Origin: Actinostola sp. cb2023
Lineage: Eukaryota; Cnidaria; Anthozoa; Actiniaria; Actinostolidae
Length of the DNA stretch: 64,000 bases
Reading direction: 5' to 3'
Assembly: GCA_033675265.1 (NCBI GenBank)
Contig: JAUJYZ010000538.1
Coordinates: 1-64,000, forward strand
Part shown: positions 33,983-48,284 of the stretch, in pieces
Numbering within the stretch: position 1 is the first letter of the stretch
Layout: the number at the start of each line of letters is the position of its first letter
The notes under the pieces: model-generated
What the model saw: only the letters and a program-made list of their open reading frames with translations
Told to the model about the DNA's origin: nothing
Database searches by the model: none
Position numbers and translations under genes: made by a program

Positions 33983-35527
33983 CAGTACCGATCGAAACTA
34001 ACCTCAAACGCGCGTTTGTTTTGCGTTAACTCCAAACGAACGCAAAGATTGACAGGGTTTGTTTTGGGTTTGTTTGAAGTTAACTCCAAATGAACGCCGT
34101 TGTAACAAAACGTAAAGCAAACACAAATCAAATGCAAAGCAAACATACAAACTCCAAACCCAAAACAAACCCAAAACAAAGGCCTTTGAGCTCAAAGTAA
34201 ACGCAAATAAACAAATGAATTTGTGCACGTTTGTCAGTTTCCCGATCGAAATGAAATGGCGAAACTTTCTGACTTTGCTCGACAAAGAATTGTAAACCTC
34301 AAAAAGAACAAATTAAAATTAAAAGAAATACAAGACGTTCTTTACACAGAAGACAATAGTTACAGCCTCTGTCTCGGCAATTTCACGATTTTTAAGTCGT
34401 TATCGGCTTTCGTGACATTCATCGCCGACTAATTCACGAAGAGCTTTCTAAAAACAACGAATTAAGTTATTATTGTAAAATCTGCTCATTTAGCCGTCGG
34501 ACGCACGTACATGTAGATCAAAACAATAGGTTGTACTCGAAAAAATGTTTTCTTGACTCACTCTAATTCATTCCATTGGCCCAGAAAAATCGCGCTAAAT
34601 ACCTACGTTTTGCTCAAAAACATTACAGATCGCGCAATCATGGTCTATAATTTTCTCGCTTTTTCATTGGTTGGTAGAATTTGTAAACAAACATCTTGCC
34701 GTCCTGATTGGTTGGATTTTGACAAGCAACCATTTGAATGCTACTTGCATTCAAATCAGTTTTCAAATTTGGGGAATCAGTCCAAAATCAAAGTTTTAAA
34801 GTCTGAAAGAAACTCTCACATAATTATTTATCAGTGGGGAAAGCTTCACCTTGTGCCTGGTCATTGTGTGAAATCTGAAAGATGCCTTTTTGACAGTCAA
34901 CAAAGCTGAAAAATACTCTAAAATCTGGAAAATGTAGTCAATGGAGAAAAGCATGAGGTCGCTTGAAAAATATGAAATAACGTTAGAAAACAGCACTTCA
35001 GCGGAGTATTCATGGTCTGTGGATTTTCTCAAGTCATGGATTTACCATCAGATGGTCCAAAAGTCAACAAATGAACTATTTTTGCCGTGAATATCGATAG
35101 ATCTAGTTTTTATTTGAATGAAAGAACAAACTGTGTACTATAAGCTTACATGTAAGTCAGCTCGATAGTAGTAGTTTATTTAATCACGTATCACAAAACT
35201 CTTTTAAACATGAAGTCAACGTGCTTTATACTCTTAGTCATTGTAAACTATGTAGCCTAAAACATGTTTTTCGTTTGACAAAATTATTTGCATCAGGCGA
35301 TGAGAACCAAAACATTTATTTCGGGTTTGAAATGCATTACATTTGGGTTTGTTTTGGGGTTGTTTTGAGTTTGCTTTGTGTTTAATTTAAAAGTAAACGC
35401 TAAACGAACGCAAACATCGGCAGGGCTTGCTTTTCGTTTGTTTTGCGTTAACTCCAAATGAACATCGATGTTTACTTTGTGTTAACATAGTTAACTTCGC
35501 GTTTGAGGTTAGTTTCGATCGGTACTG
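33983..35527 (+). mobile_element. Tc1/mariner-like element, 1545 bp
   Basis: CAGTACCGATCGAAACTAAC (then CTCAAACGCG) is perfectly inverted at the right end over at least 30 bases. TA flanks both ends (33981-33982, 35528-35529). Subterminal regions hold AAACTCCAAACGAACGCAAA-type repeats on both sides. One short coding piece resembles the N-terminus of a Tc1 transposase (34256-34432); the catalytic part is absent, so it is non-autonomous. Confidence 0.85.
34256..34432 (+). pseudogene. Tc1-like transposase N-terminal helix-turn-helix fragment
   Basis: Starting at ATG 34256 the peptide MAKLSDFARQRIVNLKKNKL then KLKEIQDVLY resembles the first DNA-binding helix-turn-helix of Tc1/mariner transposases (an LS-F-R-RIV-L pattern followed by a second helix). 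Similarity ends after about 35 residues and the frame stops at 34432. The position inside matching terminal repeats supports the reading. Confidence 0.6.
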
Positions 35528-35565
35528 TATAGAATGGTCTCTGAAAAACACCGGGTCATGGCAAA

Positions 35566-36354
35566 ACCCTGGTTCCAGAGGTGCTTGCTGCTAAACGAGC
35601 TAAACGAGTCGCAAAGCGACGAGCCCCTCTGGCCACTCGAGTCAAATTTTTCCACATTCCAGGAAATAATTAATCCGCTCGCTGATTGGCTATTCATGAG
35701 ATTGTCATAGAAACCACCAACGGTCTATTTTGATTGGCTCTCACATACAAACCATCAAAAACCGGTTTCAAACCTTCAGAGTATTGAGCGGAAACAACGT
35801 AACATGTCGAGTGATAGTGAACATTTCGTTCGTGTAGGCTTTTATAGCGCCGTTCAGTTTGAGTTAGCCTCCAACTTTCCTAATGTCAGCAAGCTGAAGT
35901 CGGTTCACGAAGTCTCACTTGATCAGTTCATCAAGCGACGAGATGTTTTCTCTTTGCAGAACGCCGCCAGCAAGCACAGCTGAAAGTCTCTCAGGTCTAG
36001 TTTCAAACACTGCGTTACTCTACTGAATCAAGAACAGCAGAAATAATACAATGATCGTTTTTTTCCCCAAATAAACAGAACACGTTCTCTGCCATTTTGA
36101 ACGAGTTTCCCCCATGTTTGTTTTGATTCATTCGCTGCACCACGTGAAACGTGACACATGCAAATTTTAAAATAGTCCTGGCAATAAAACCGGTTTGACA
36201 GGAAGTGAACTCTAAAGCGAGGCTGCCCGTTGGAGATGTCTCAAGTGGCAAGAGGTTTGTGGAGTGAACTTTCTCAACGATATACATTTAGCACGAAAAA
36301 TTACTCTCTCTAATTATAATCGTGAAACTTCTCAAAACCTCTGGCACCCAGGGT
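35566..36354 (+). mobile_element. TIR element with 8-bp target duplication, 789 bp
   Basis: The ends ACCCTGG-TTCCAGAGG and CCTCTGG-CACCCAGGGT are inverted. ATGGCAAA repeats directly outside (35558-35565, 36355-36362), an 8-base duplication as in hAT-type elements. It carries one tidy 59-codon frame at 35804-35983. Its ends differ from those of the hAT element at 32253. Confidence 0.75.
35804..35983 (+). CDS. 59-residue protein or first exon within TIR element
   Basis: ATG at 35804 is followed by 59 codons with protein-like composition (start MSSDSEHFVRVGFYSAVQFE) and a stop at 35981-35983. A segment near the end, VSLDQFIKRRDVFSLQ, loosely recalls the helix and strand just before the Walker A motif in RecQ-type helicases, but the P-loop itself is missing. 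It may be the leftover first exon of a larger element protein. The function is not known. Confidence 0.4.
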   Translation: MSSDSEHFVRVGFYSAVQFELASNFPNVSKLKSVHEVSLDQFIKRRDVFSLQNAASKHS

Positions 36355-36551
36355 ATGGCAAAATATGAGAGTCTTGAAATCTCAGCATTCCAGGAAAGAG
36401 TCTTGGATTCCTGATTTTATCAAAATCAATATGCTGCTCGAAATCTTGAATTTACCGATTTCGGAGGGTGGGGGTTTGATCGGGGGGTTTCACTTGACAT
36501 AATGGTATACTGATGACATGATATTACATGTACATGTACAACCAAACTTAC

Positions 36552-36662
36552 ATTGTTGTATTGTGTGGGCCACTTGTGTTCTCCTGTTACCTTGTTGTAG
36601 ATAAACAGAGTCTGTCCTGATTTACATTGGTATTCTGTCCATTCAGTATCCATTTGGGTGGA
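36552..36662 (-). CDS. WW-like domain exon of left zinc-finger gene
   Basis: The minus-strand exon lies between an AG (36663-36664) and a GTAAG donor (36547-36551), 111 bases, phase 0 at both ends. It codes for TEWTEYQCKSGQTLFIYNKV followed by TGEHKWP: two tryptophans 22 residues apart, with the aromatic-N pair and Gly of a WW domain. The WW proline normally two residues after the second Trp is instead directly next to it. WW domains bind proline-rich peptides. Phase 0 fits the finger exon at 23729. The right paralogue has the matching block at 39540-39640. Confidence 0.7.
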
Positions 36663-36756
36663 CTGCATAGTGGTTAAATACTAGATTAACGAAATGGAGA
36701 ATTACAACTTTTCCCTGACGATTCCAAACTTTATCCTTCTCATCCACCAAACCTAC

Positions 36757-36788
36757 CTTGACTACTTCTTCAGTATTGAAAACAAAGC
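36757..36788 (-). CDS. Candidate 32-base micro-exon of left gene
   Basis: On the minus strand CTCAG precedes and GTAGGT follows a 32-base stretch. It enters in phase 1 and leaves in phase 0, exactly the change needed between the first exon (37663-37714, phase 1) and the WW exon (phase 0). The peptide would be GFVFNTEEVVK. The evidence is splice sites and phase only. The right gene has a 347-base exon in its place. Confidence 0.35.
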
Positions 36789-37389
36789 CTGAGAAACGTT
36801 AAACTGTACACGTAAGACCGTAGCAACTATGAATGATGTCAAAGGTGGGATAACAAGATATTTAGAGTGAGTAATCACTGACGCTCGAACTTCAAACTTC
36901 GTTCGACTCACAGAAAACAGCAGGCGTCACTGGACAGTGGACTGGAACGAGCCTCGTTTGGATGAAACGAAAATATGAAAAAAATAGTCATCAATTTTAT
37001 ATAAAACAACATCATTTGTGTTGATAATAAAGTTTTACATGAAACGAAAATGTAGGTTTTACTTTACAAAGAAAGAAACTGATTGAAAACGGAGTACGTC
37101 CGTCGAGTTTGTATCGTGTGAATAGCTTGGGCTTCCTGTGGTTTATGGCCCGCGATACAATAGGTCAGTGTTGTCTACGACAAGATTTGTTGATATGAAA
37201 ACCCTTTGAATGCTTTTGTTGGTGTCTACATAATACAGGTAATGTGTAGTAATGTGGTTGTGATTTATGTTGGAATCGATTCTTTGATTCAAACACTAAA
37301 ACTAAAATCTGGTCGTGTCTTGATTCATCTGAGGGCTGTGTTAATACCGGATGTGCATGTTAGGTTTAGGGTTTCTGCATGTACTTGAC

Positions 37390-37993
37390 ATTCATATGCG
37401 GCATGTCGATATCGAGGAAACAACGGAAACAGAGGAAACAACGGAAACAGAGGAAACAACGGAAACGCTTCTAATTTGCTTTAAATACATAGATACTACT
37501 TCTGATACCTTTACCTGTGTTACTAGAGTCATCTACTTTCATTTTTTTGTTCAAAATATCGGTATTTTAATATTTGATAACCGAACTGAGCCTTGTTTAT
37601 CGAAGAGAATCTTCATTAAACCGCTTGTTTGAGGCCTAAGTTATCTTTTGAATGTCCATTACCTGCCTTTTTCACAGCTGAAGTTATGATTTCAAAAAAC
37701 CTGTTTTCCGCCATTTTGAATACACGAGCTGGACACAGGCAACCCACACTGTTAAAAACGATAGTTTCCATCCCCACCCCCTCCGCCGATATATTGTCAT
37801 CAAGATTTTTATTTTATTTTTTATATCATTGTATTTATCCAATTTTGTATTATTTAATGTTTAATTTAATGTGAGCGTGATAACTGTACTTATGTATATA
37901 GTTTCTGCTGACAAAATAAATGTAGATGTAGAAGAATGGGTGTTTCCTGAGTCATTTTCTTCTTCCATGATCGGCCCCACCTCTTTCAAAACA
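37390..37993 (-). repeat. Left arm of the 1.9-kb palindrome
   Basis: From CGGCATGTCGATATCGAGGA at about 37401 to CCTCTTTCAAAACAG at about 37993 the sequence is the inverse of 38652-39285 with few substitutions. Indels include a 40-base AAACTTGAATCAAGCAGCTA block near 39065-39095 that is absent from this arm. It holds the first exon of the left gene and the GGAAACAACGGAAACAGA short repeat. Arm identity looks above 90 percent by eye. Confidence 0.85.
37663..37714 (-). CDS. First coding exon of left zinc-finger gene
   Basis: ATG (37712-37714, minus) starts MAENRFFEIITSAVKKA and ends in phase 1 at a GTAATG donor. It lies in the left arm of the palindrome and encodes the same 17 residues as the right arm exon at 38939-38990. 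The start codon sits in CAAAATGGCGG, a YY1-like context. Confidence 0.7.
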
Positions 37994-38074
37994 GATATAA
38001 TAATGAATACAATAAATGAAGGGTTGCGGCTATCAAATCATAAGTGGATTACCCCAGGAGGGAGGGGGAGCGGG

Positions 38075-38101
38075 GAGAGGGGGGGGGGGGGGGGGGGGGG
38101 G
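38075..38101. repeat. Poly-G run in palindrome spacer
   Basis: More than 20 consecutive G follow a GGAGGGAGGGGGAGCGGGGAG stretch. A second G run lies at about 38502-38515. Both lie between the two divergent first exons and may be unreliable in length. Confidence 0.7.
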
Positions 38102-38202
38102 TTGATTCGCATCTCACATCCACAATTAGTATAAACCAACTGGTGGACTATTACGACACGAAATAATACAATCTCATATTTTTTGCGAGTCGATATGACC
38201 TG

Positions 38203-38271
38203 CCTTTTTCACAGCTGAAGTTAAAAGACTGACATTCTACCACTGATTTCAAAAAACTTGTTTTCCGCCAT
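38203..38271 (-). pseudogene. Third, broken copy of the first exon
   Basis: In the palindrome spacer CCTGCCTTTTTCACAGCTGA and TTTCAAAAAACTTGTTTTCC followed by GCCAT repeat the first-exon sequence of the left arm in the same orientation, with about 20 extra bases (AAAAGACTGACATTCTACCA) in the middle. The flank ACACGAAC...GGATACAGGCAACCCA also matches. It is a partial extra copy without a usable frame. Confidence 0.65.
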
Positions 38272-38938
38272 TTAGTGAATACACGAACAATCTGGATACA
38301 GGCAACCCATTACATAAGTGGTAAATCTGGTAATTGGCAATGACAAAAACAAAGAACGCTGTATACAGAAAAAATATGTAATGTTTATTACACTTTTTAT
38401 TCTTCAAACAAAGCTTGAACAATAAAATATTGCAAGAATATTCTTGCCGAGTTTTCATCTTGCACCAAATACAAGGTTTTGCACCAGGGATGGATTTTTT
38501 TTGGGGGGGGGGGGGGCCCAAGAATCGACATATTCAGGCCAATTCAAATCACGACCCTCCCGACCCTCCTATCTCTTTTAATTGTTTCACCCAGTGATAT
38601 ATGTTCACTTTTGTATTCATTATTATTATCATTTACACTTTTAAAGCATTTTCTGTTTTGAAAGAGGTGGGGCCGATCATGGAAGAAGAAAATGACTCGG
38701 GAAACACCCTTTCTTCTACATCTACATTTATTTTGTCAGCAGAAACTATATACATAAGTACAGTTATCACGCTCACATTAAATTAAATTAAACATTAAAT
38801 AATACAAAATTGGATAAATACAATGATATAAAAAATAAAATAAAAATCTTGATGACAATATATCGGCGGAGGGGGTGGGGATGGAAACTTATCGTTTTTA
38901 ACAGTGTGGGTTGCCTGTGTCCAGCTCGTGTATTCAAA

Positions 38939-43274
<4,336 letters not shown>

Positions 43275-43361
43275 CCAGTGACACTAATATTGGGCTCCCT
43301 GTGTTTTATGTTTTGTTGTTATATTTAGTCAGAACTCATGATTATTGAATACATGTACATG

Positions 43362-43649
43362 TATACACCTATTCCAAATATCGTTGTCCGGGCCGAATGC
43401 AACAAGCAAGAAGCTGACGACCGCAAAGGACTTTGGAAATCTCCTAATTAATTAATTTATCCGTGGTACTTGAGAAGTTATCCCTTCGAGCGTTGAATAG
43501 CAATCATTTGGAACTATTCGGTCATTTGAAAATGCATGTTGTCAAAATGTCTACGGATGAATAATTGAATAAGGACAAAGTCCTTTGCGGTCGTCAGCTT
43601 CTTGCTTGTTGCTTTCGGCCCGGACAACGATTTTTGGAATAGGTGTATA
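43362..43649. mobile_element. MITE, family B, second copy
   Basis: TATACACCTATTCCAAATAT is inverted as the end ...TTTTTGGAATAGGTGTATA. GGGCCGAATGCAACAAGCAA and GAAGCTGACGACCGCAAAGG also pair with the other arm. It is the same family as 2496-2764. Confidence 0.8.
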
Positions 43650-44128
43650 TATCGTTTGGTTCAGCTAGAGATTTGATCAATTTAAAAAAATGAGTACGGC
43701 AAGACAGCTAGTTTATACGACACTTCTGAATGAACTTTTATTAATGTTTCTCCCAAGTTTTACTTATTATTACTTTTATTTGTCATTCAAAGACGTTATG
43801 ATCTTAAATCACGCACCTCAAACAAGTTAATCTTGCAATTTGATATTGACTTGTAGTACGTACATATATTTAAGGTGGCACGAGCACAGTTTGCCCCTGG
43901 GAGACCGTCCCACCACCCTGGCGGCCCCCAGCCCTTCTTTCCGCCAATTCTCAAGCACATTTGACTTCGCGTAGATAAATATATAATGTCCTTACCAAGC
44001 GCCCCGACCACCCCTCCCCTTGGAAATATTGTGAACCCTGTGGTAAGCAACTCTACAGGCTTTTATTTACAAAGACCAGAACTATCCGCATTCATTTCTC
44101 AATTTACATGTTGTGACTCCGATTTCTG

Positions 44129-44371
44129 TTATTTTACATTTTTGTATGGACTGTAATCTCCAGCAAAAGCCTTTGACCACCTTGTATGTATTGGGCTATA
44201 CCCTATTTCCTTTTTGATCCATTCATACCAGCTGATGTGTTGCTCTTTGCAAGGCTGGTTCTTGAATTGCCTCTGATAAAGATATCCAGAGTCCAAGTTA
44301 ATGAATGACCAATAATTGCTGTTTTCAATTGTTTGAGTTTCTTCACTCCCAATCATCAAAATTATAGTCAA
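44129..44371 (-). CDS. Unassigned exon-like open frame
   Basis: An 80-codon minus-strand frame (ending in a stop at 44129) has balanced composition, for instance SNYWSFINLDSGYLYQ, CKEQHISWYEWIKKEIGY and WSKAFAGDYSPYKN, unlike the repeat-derived frames nearby. No domain was recognised and no clear acceptor was fixed upstream. It could be a last exon or a relic of a mobile element. Confidence 0.25.
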   Translation of the reverse strand: MTIILMIGSEETQTIENSNYWSFINLDSGYLYQRQFKNQPCKEQHISWYEWIKKEIGYSPIHTRWSKAFAGDYSPYKNVK

Positions 44372-44506
44372 ATATCTAGTTATACATCAAATCAATTTAA
44401 AAACTCCAAACTTCATCGTTGAATTCAATAAGTATTATAAAATAACATGTATATAACGCGCGCTCTGATTGGCTAGAAGCTCCCAAAAACCGTGTTTGTA
44501 AAAGTG

Positions 44507-44826
44507 AATACAGCTAATTCAGAAAACGTTGTCGGCGATCGACTTCAAGCCTACGCGACTAGACCGAAAAGGAGTATGGGTAAACATCAATGAGTCTATA
44601 AATACACTATCAAAAAGGAATTACGTCTCTCACGGAATATGAATCATATCTGCTTCTGTTTCCTTGTTTTAAAACGCGTAGGCGCAAATTTACAGATTCA
44701 CCTGTCATTGTCACCAAATACGAAAAGCATGCAAGTGAATTATCATATCTACCCATACTCCCTTTCGGTCTAGTCGCGTAGGCTTGAAGTCGATCGCCGA
44801 CAACGTTTTCTGAATTAGCTGTATAA
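44507..44826. mobile_element. Large foldback element, about 320 bp
   Basis: ACAGCTAATTCAGAAAACGT through GCCTACGCGACTAGACCGAA is nearly exactly inverted at 44755-44825, making a stem of about 70 bp around a 170-base loop. AGTATGGGTA also pairs. No target duplication was identified. Confidence 0.7.
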
Positions 44827-45748
44827 ACATGGTTTCCGTGACCTTGAGAGACCTTGAAGCGATGCAGTGGATTCAATTCGACAAATATATATTTTTCTGT
44901 TGTCAAACATGTTTTATTTACTTAACAAAAGCCAAAGAATTACAGCATTTCTTATTTTCTCAAGTTCAACTTCTATCTAAATGTGATTTTGTTGTTTTGA
45001 AGCCGAACATGTGCATTGATTAACACACGAAACGACGAGTGACAGATGAGTCGTCCTATTTTGAACATTGAATAACGAAGAAAACTAAAATCTAAATGTA
45101 TTAAACTCACATACTAACCGTTCTTTGAGTTCTATAGCTACAATATTTTATCAAGTGTACGACTGAAAATACCAAGCAACGGTAGCCGTATTACTATATT
45201 TAAAAGTTACTCACAAAGCAGAGCAATTCTCGATTCTTGTAGCAAAATTCAAAATTAAATATTGACTATATTAAGCTTAGCTTAATTTCAGTAAAATGTG
45301 TCATAGAGAAAAAATATCGTCGTGTGTCTCAAAAACATCCATCGTTTATACATTCTTGTTGAGAAAAACTATGAAAAGGTTCAAAAGTACGACAAAAACT
45401 GTAGAGTTGGCTACCTGACTTCGTGCTCCATTCATCAAGTTGTAAAATATTTCAAAAAGTTTGACGTCTTCATTGAATCACGGCTCAGCTTTTCTCACTT
45501 TTCTTCGTCTTTCGTGTTCACAGGATACACTAACTAACAAAGGAAGCATTCTTCTGTAATTTTCTGACAGAAAATAGCATTCTTCAAAACGATTTTCCTG
45601 GCAAAACACTTTTTAAACGGCGAAACGGCACGAATCGCTTTGCCATTTTGATTTCTTTAGCAAGATTTGATTGGATGGTGAGCCATTTCTGATGTTTTCA
45701 GGAGAATTGCACATGTGTTGTATTGCTTAAGTATAGCTACACAATGTA
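44827..45748. other. Non-genic stretch
   Basis: A/T-rich. No exon with recognisable homology was found. Short open frames at 44829 and 45322 match nothing known to me. Confidence 0.4.
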
Positions 45749-45892
45749 GTAGAGTGCAAACCATATGTCCGTGAAACAGTACTAACTAATTAGTACTAAA
45801 TAGAACTGATGAAACAATAGAAAACAATAGAAATAACACTATTTAGTTCTATTTAGTAATAGTACTATTTCACGGACATGGTTTGCACTCTA
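45749..45892. mobile_element. MITE, family D (AGAGTGCAAA ends)
   Basis: TAGAGTGCAAACCATATGTC and CGTGAAA are inverted at the right end (TTTCACGGACATGGTTTGCACTCTA). A member with the same outer ends but a different core is at 61025-61187. The ends TA suggest insertion at TA. Confidence 0.75.
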
Positions 45893-47796
45893 GTCCAATC
45901 AGCACAATAAAGTTTTTAGTAACAAATAGAAATAGAAACACCATTTCTGAAGCATTAAGCGAATGTAAACTTGTATTATATAAATTCTTATGACCTGTGA
46001 AAGGTCGTTGAAGCGAAAAAGTGACTACGTCGAGACACGAACATCAAGCGATATAACGGTTAGTACGGATGGGGTTAACAGTTAACTGACATTTGGCCTA
46101 AAATTTAGTAGTTAACTGACAAATGACTCAGAAATTAGTAGTTTACTGACAATTGAAAAATTAACAGTTAACTGACATTTTATTATTTTAGTTTAAAATT
46201 GTTGTTGCCATCGTTCTTAGAATTGATGATCATTTTCTAAACAGTGATCTAAAGGCTTATTTAGACTTTGTATTCAATGTCACGCTATCTAAGGTCATCT
46301 AAGCTTGTAATCTCTTAAGACCTGGTGGAATATTAACACATTTTTGTGTCTATTATTAATGTAACCTGAGCTGATGAACAGTTCGCTCTTGACCAGGCTA
46401 CTCTTGACTCTGCCAGCCATGGCCTTGAGTGGTATTGTCAAAGTTATTTTGAGCTTCTATAGAATTAGTGCCGGATGATGGGTCCACGTTCGAGCGTCAC
46501 AGAGGCCTTCGGCCTGGGCACGAGTATTAAAACAAAGCAGAATGGTGTATACTGCATGTCACTTGATTGAATCTGATAGTAGACTTCTCGGCGAAGCTCA
46601 TTGACATGACATTGATTCATGATCCGCCATCTTGAAGCACTGACAGTCATTTCACTGACAGTCATTTCATTTCATGTCCAATAAACTCAACATTTTACTG
46701 AAAATTGAGTTTTGTTGTGTTAATAAAACAACTCCAGATCTCTAAAAATTGCATTTTAGCGCTTGTAGATTTCAACATTTTCAGGGGGGCATGCCCCCAC
46801 ACCCCCCTAGTACTTCGCGGTTTCGCCGCTCACACAACACAACCCCCTGTTTGACAAAAACCTGGATCCGCCCCTGCTTATAAAGGTCAGTGAGTGATAT
46901 TTAATGGTTTTATTACTTATTGTTTGATAATTAGTACTTGCCATCCTATAATATCTATCATTTATAAAACGAAAGTTAATAATTAATTAAAATTAGACAA
47001 ATTAGTAGTTAACTGACAATTGGCCTAAAATTTAGTAGTTTACTGACAATCGCATACCCCCATCCATACCCTCTATTATGAAATAATCGATCTCGCAATA
47101 TTAAAATCTCTTTAGCTTTTGTCCCATGGCTTCTTTTGTTACTTGTCTAGTGCACGAGTTAAGCTTAAATGTATATAAACATGGATAGATTTCTAAAGCC
47201 TAGAATACAGCTAGTCCCTTGCGATTATCGTCGCTTTCATCACTAGTGTGAACGATTATTTTCAACTGAAAGCTCTCGAGAACACATAGCACGAAATCGA
47301 GGCAACTTGTTCAAATTCCCCACCCCCTCCCATGCGGTGGTCAAATTTCCCGGGGGTTTTCCCAGGGGGGGGGGGGGGGGGGGAGGGGAGCGAACTGATG
47401 CTTAAGCTTCGATTTGACTGGTACATTACCCAGTATAAGACACCAGTCAGTCCTTTTTCTTCTGTTTATTTAATACGAAGGGCAAATACAAAGATCAATT
47501 GAATCTTCATATTGTGATGCTATTTTTCTGACTCAAAGTCGATCTAAATAATTAAACTATAGCTGATCGATCGTATAGAGGGAATGTTTCTGGAACTTTT
47601 AATGCGTACTGTTTTAGAATATGGTTCTTCCAATCGAGGGGACCCGCCGGGCCTCAGGTCTTCGTGTAGCTGCACAAAAGTCCTGGCTATTGTTCTATTG
47701 TCGTTCTATGTATTGTTTTTACGTAAATACAATAGCCAGGACTTGTTGATTTTTGTTTGTTTCTCTTTCGTTTGAGGGGAGGGGGTGATCTCTTGG
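45893..47796. other. Intergenic repeats, including one hAT end
   Basis: TTAGTAGTTAACTGACAATT-type phrases recur at 46075-46180 and again at 46995-47055. A hAT-type end, reading CCTGGATCCGCCCCTG, stops at 46876 without a matching left end, so it is a fragment. At 47678-47746 AAGTCCTGGCTATTGT is inverted as ACAATAGCCAGGACTT. There is a G run at about 47365-47382. No gene was seen. Confidence 0.5.
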
Positions 47797-47848
47797 GGGG
47801 GGGGGGGGGGGGGGGGGGAAGGGGGGGGGGGGGGGGGAGGGGGCTATC
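47797..47848. repeat. Poly-G tract
   Basis: About 50 bases are almost pure G with two AA/A breaks. It has strong quadruplex potential on this strand, and its length is uncertain. Confidence 0.8.
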
Positions 47849-48284
47849 ACATAAGAGTCGACCCACTATTAACGGGACACCTTCGGGACAGTGAATAGTA
47901 TCCCCTTAATAGAGGTTGAACCAGTTTTGTTCATAATTACCTGCACACATAATAATGAATATATGTTGGACTTGAAGGAAAGCTTTTAATTTGAATCTAA
48001 ATGTGTGACTATTGATCTATATCTGGGGTGCTTACCATTTACCCGGAAAAACCTTAAATTCCGGTTGAAAACATAAAAGGCATGTTTCTCCGATCGGAAA
48101 GATCGGGAAAACTCGGACTAATGGACGTACACGCGTCTACGGAATACCGAAAAGAGCGGGAAAAGTGGATTACCTCAATTGCTGGACCGAGTGCCTCCGT
48201 CCGCTGGACTTTTATAGAAGTCACAGATACAGAGATTATATGAACGTTTTGCCGGGACAAAAATATGTGTCCCAGCTTGATATA

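Noticed and set aside
33983..35527. Autonomous Tc1 transposon
   Set aside because: Only the N-terminal helix-turn-helix of a transposase is visible; no DDE/D catalytic region was found.
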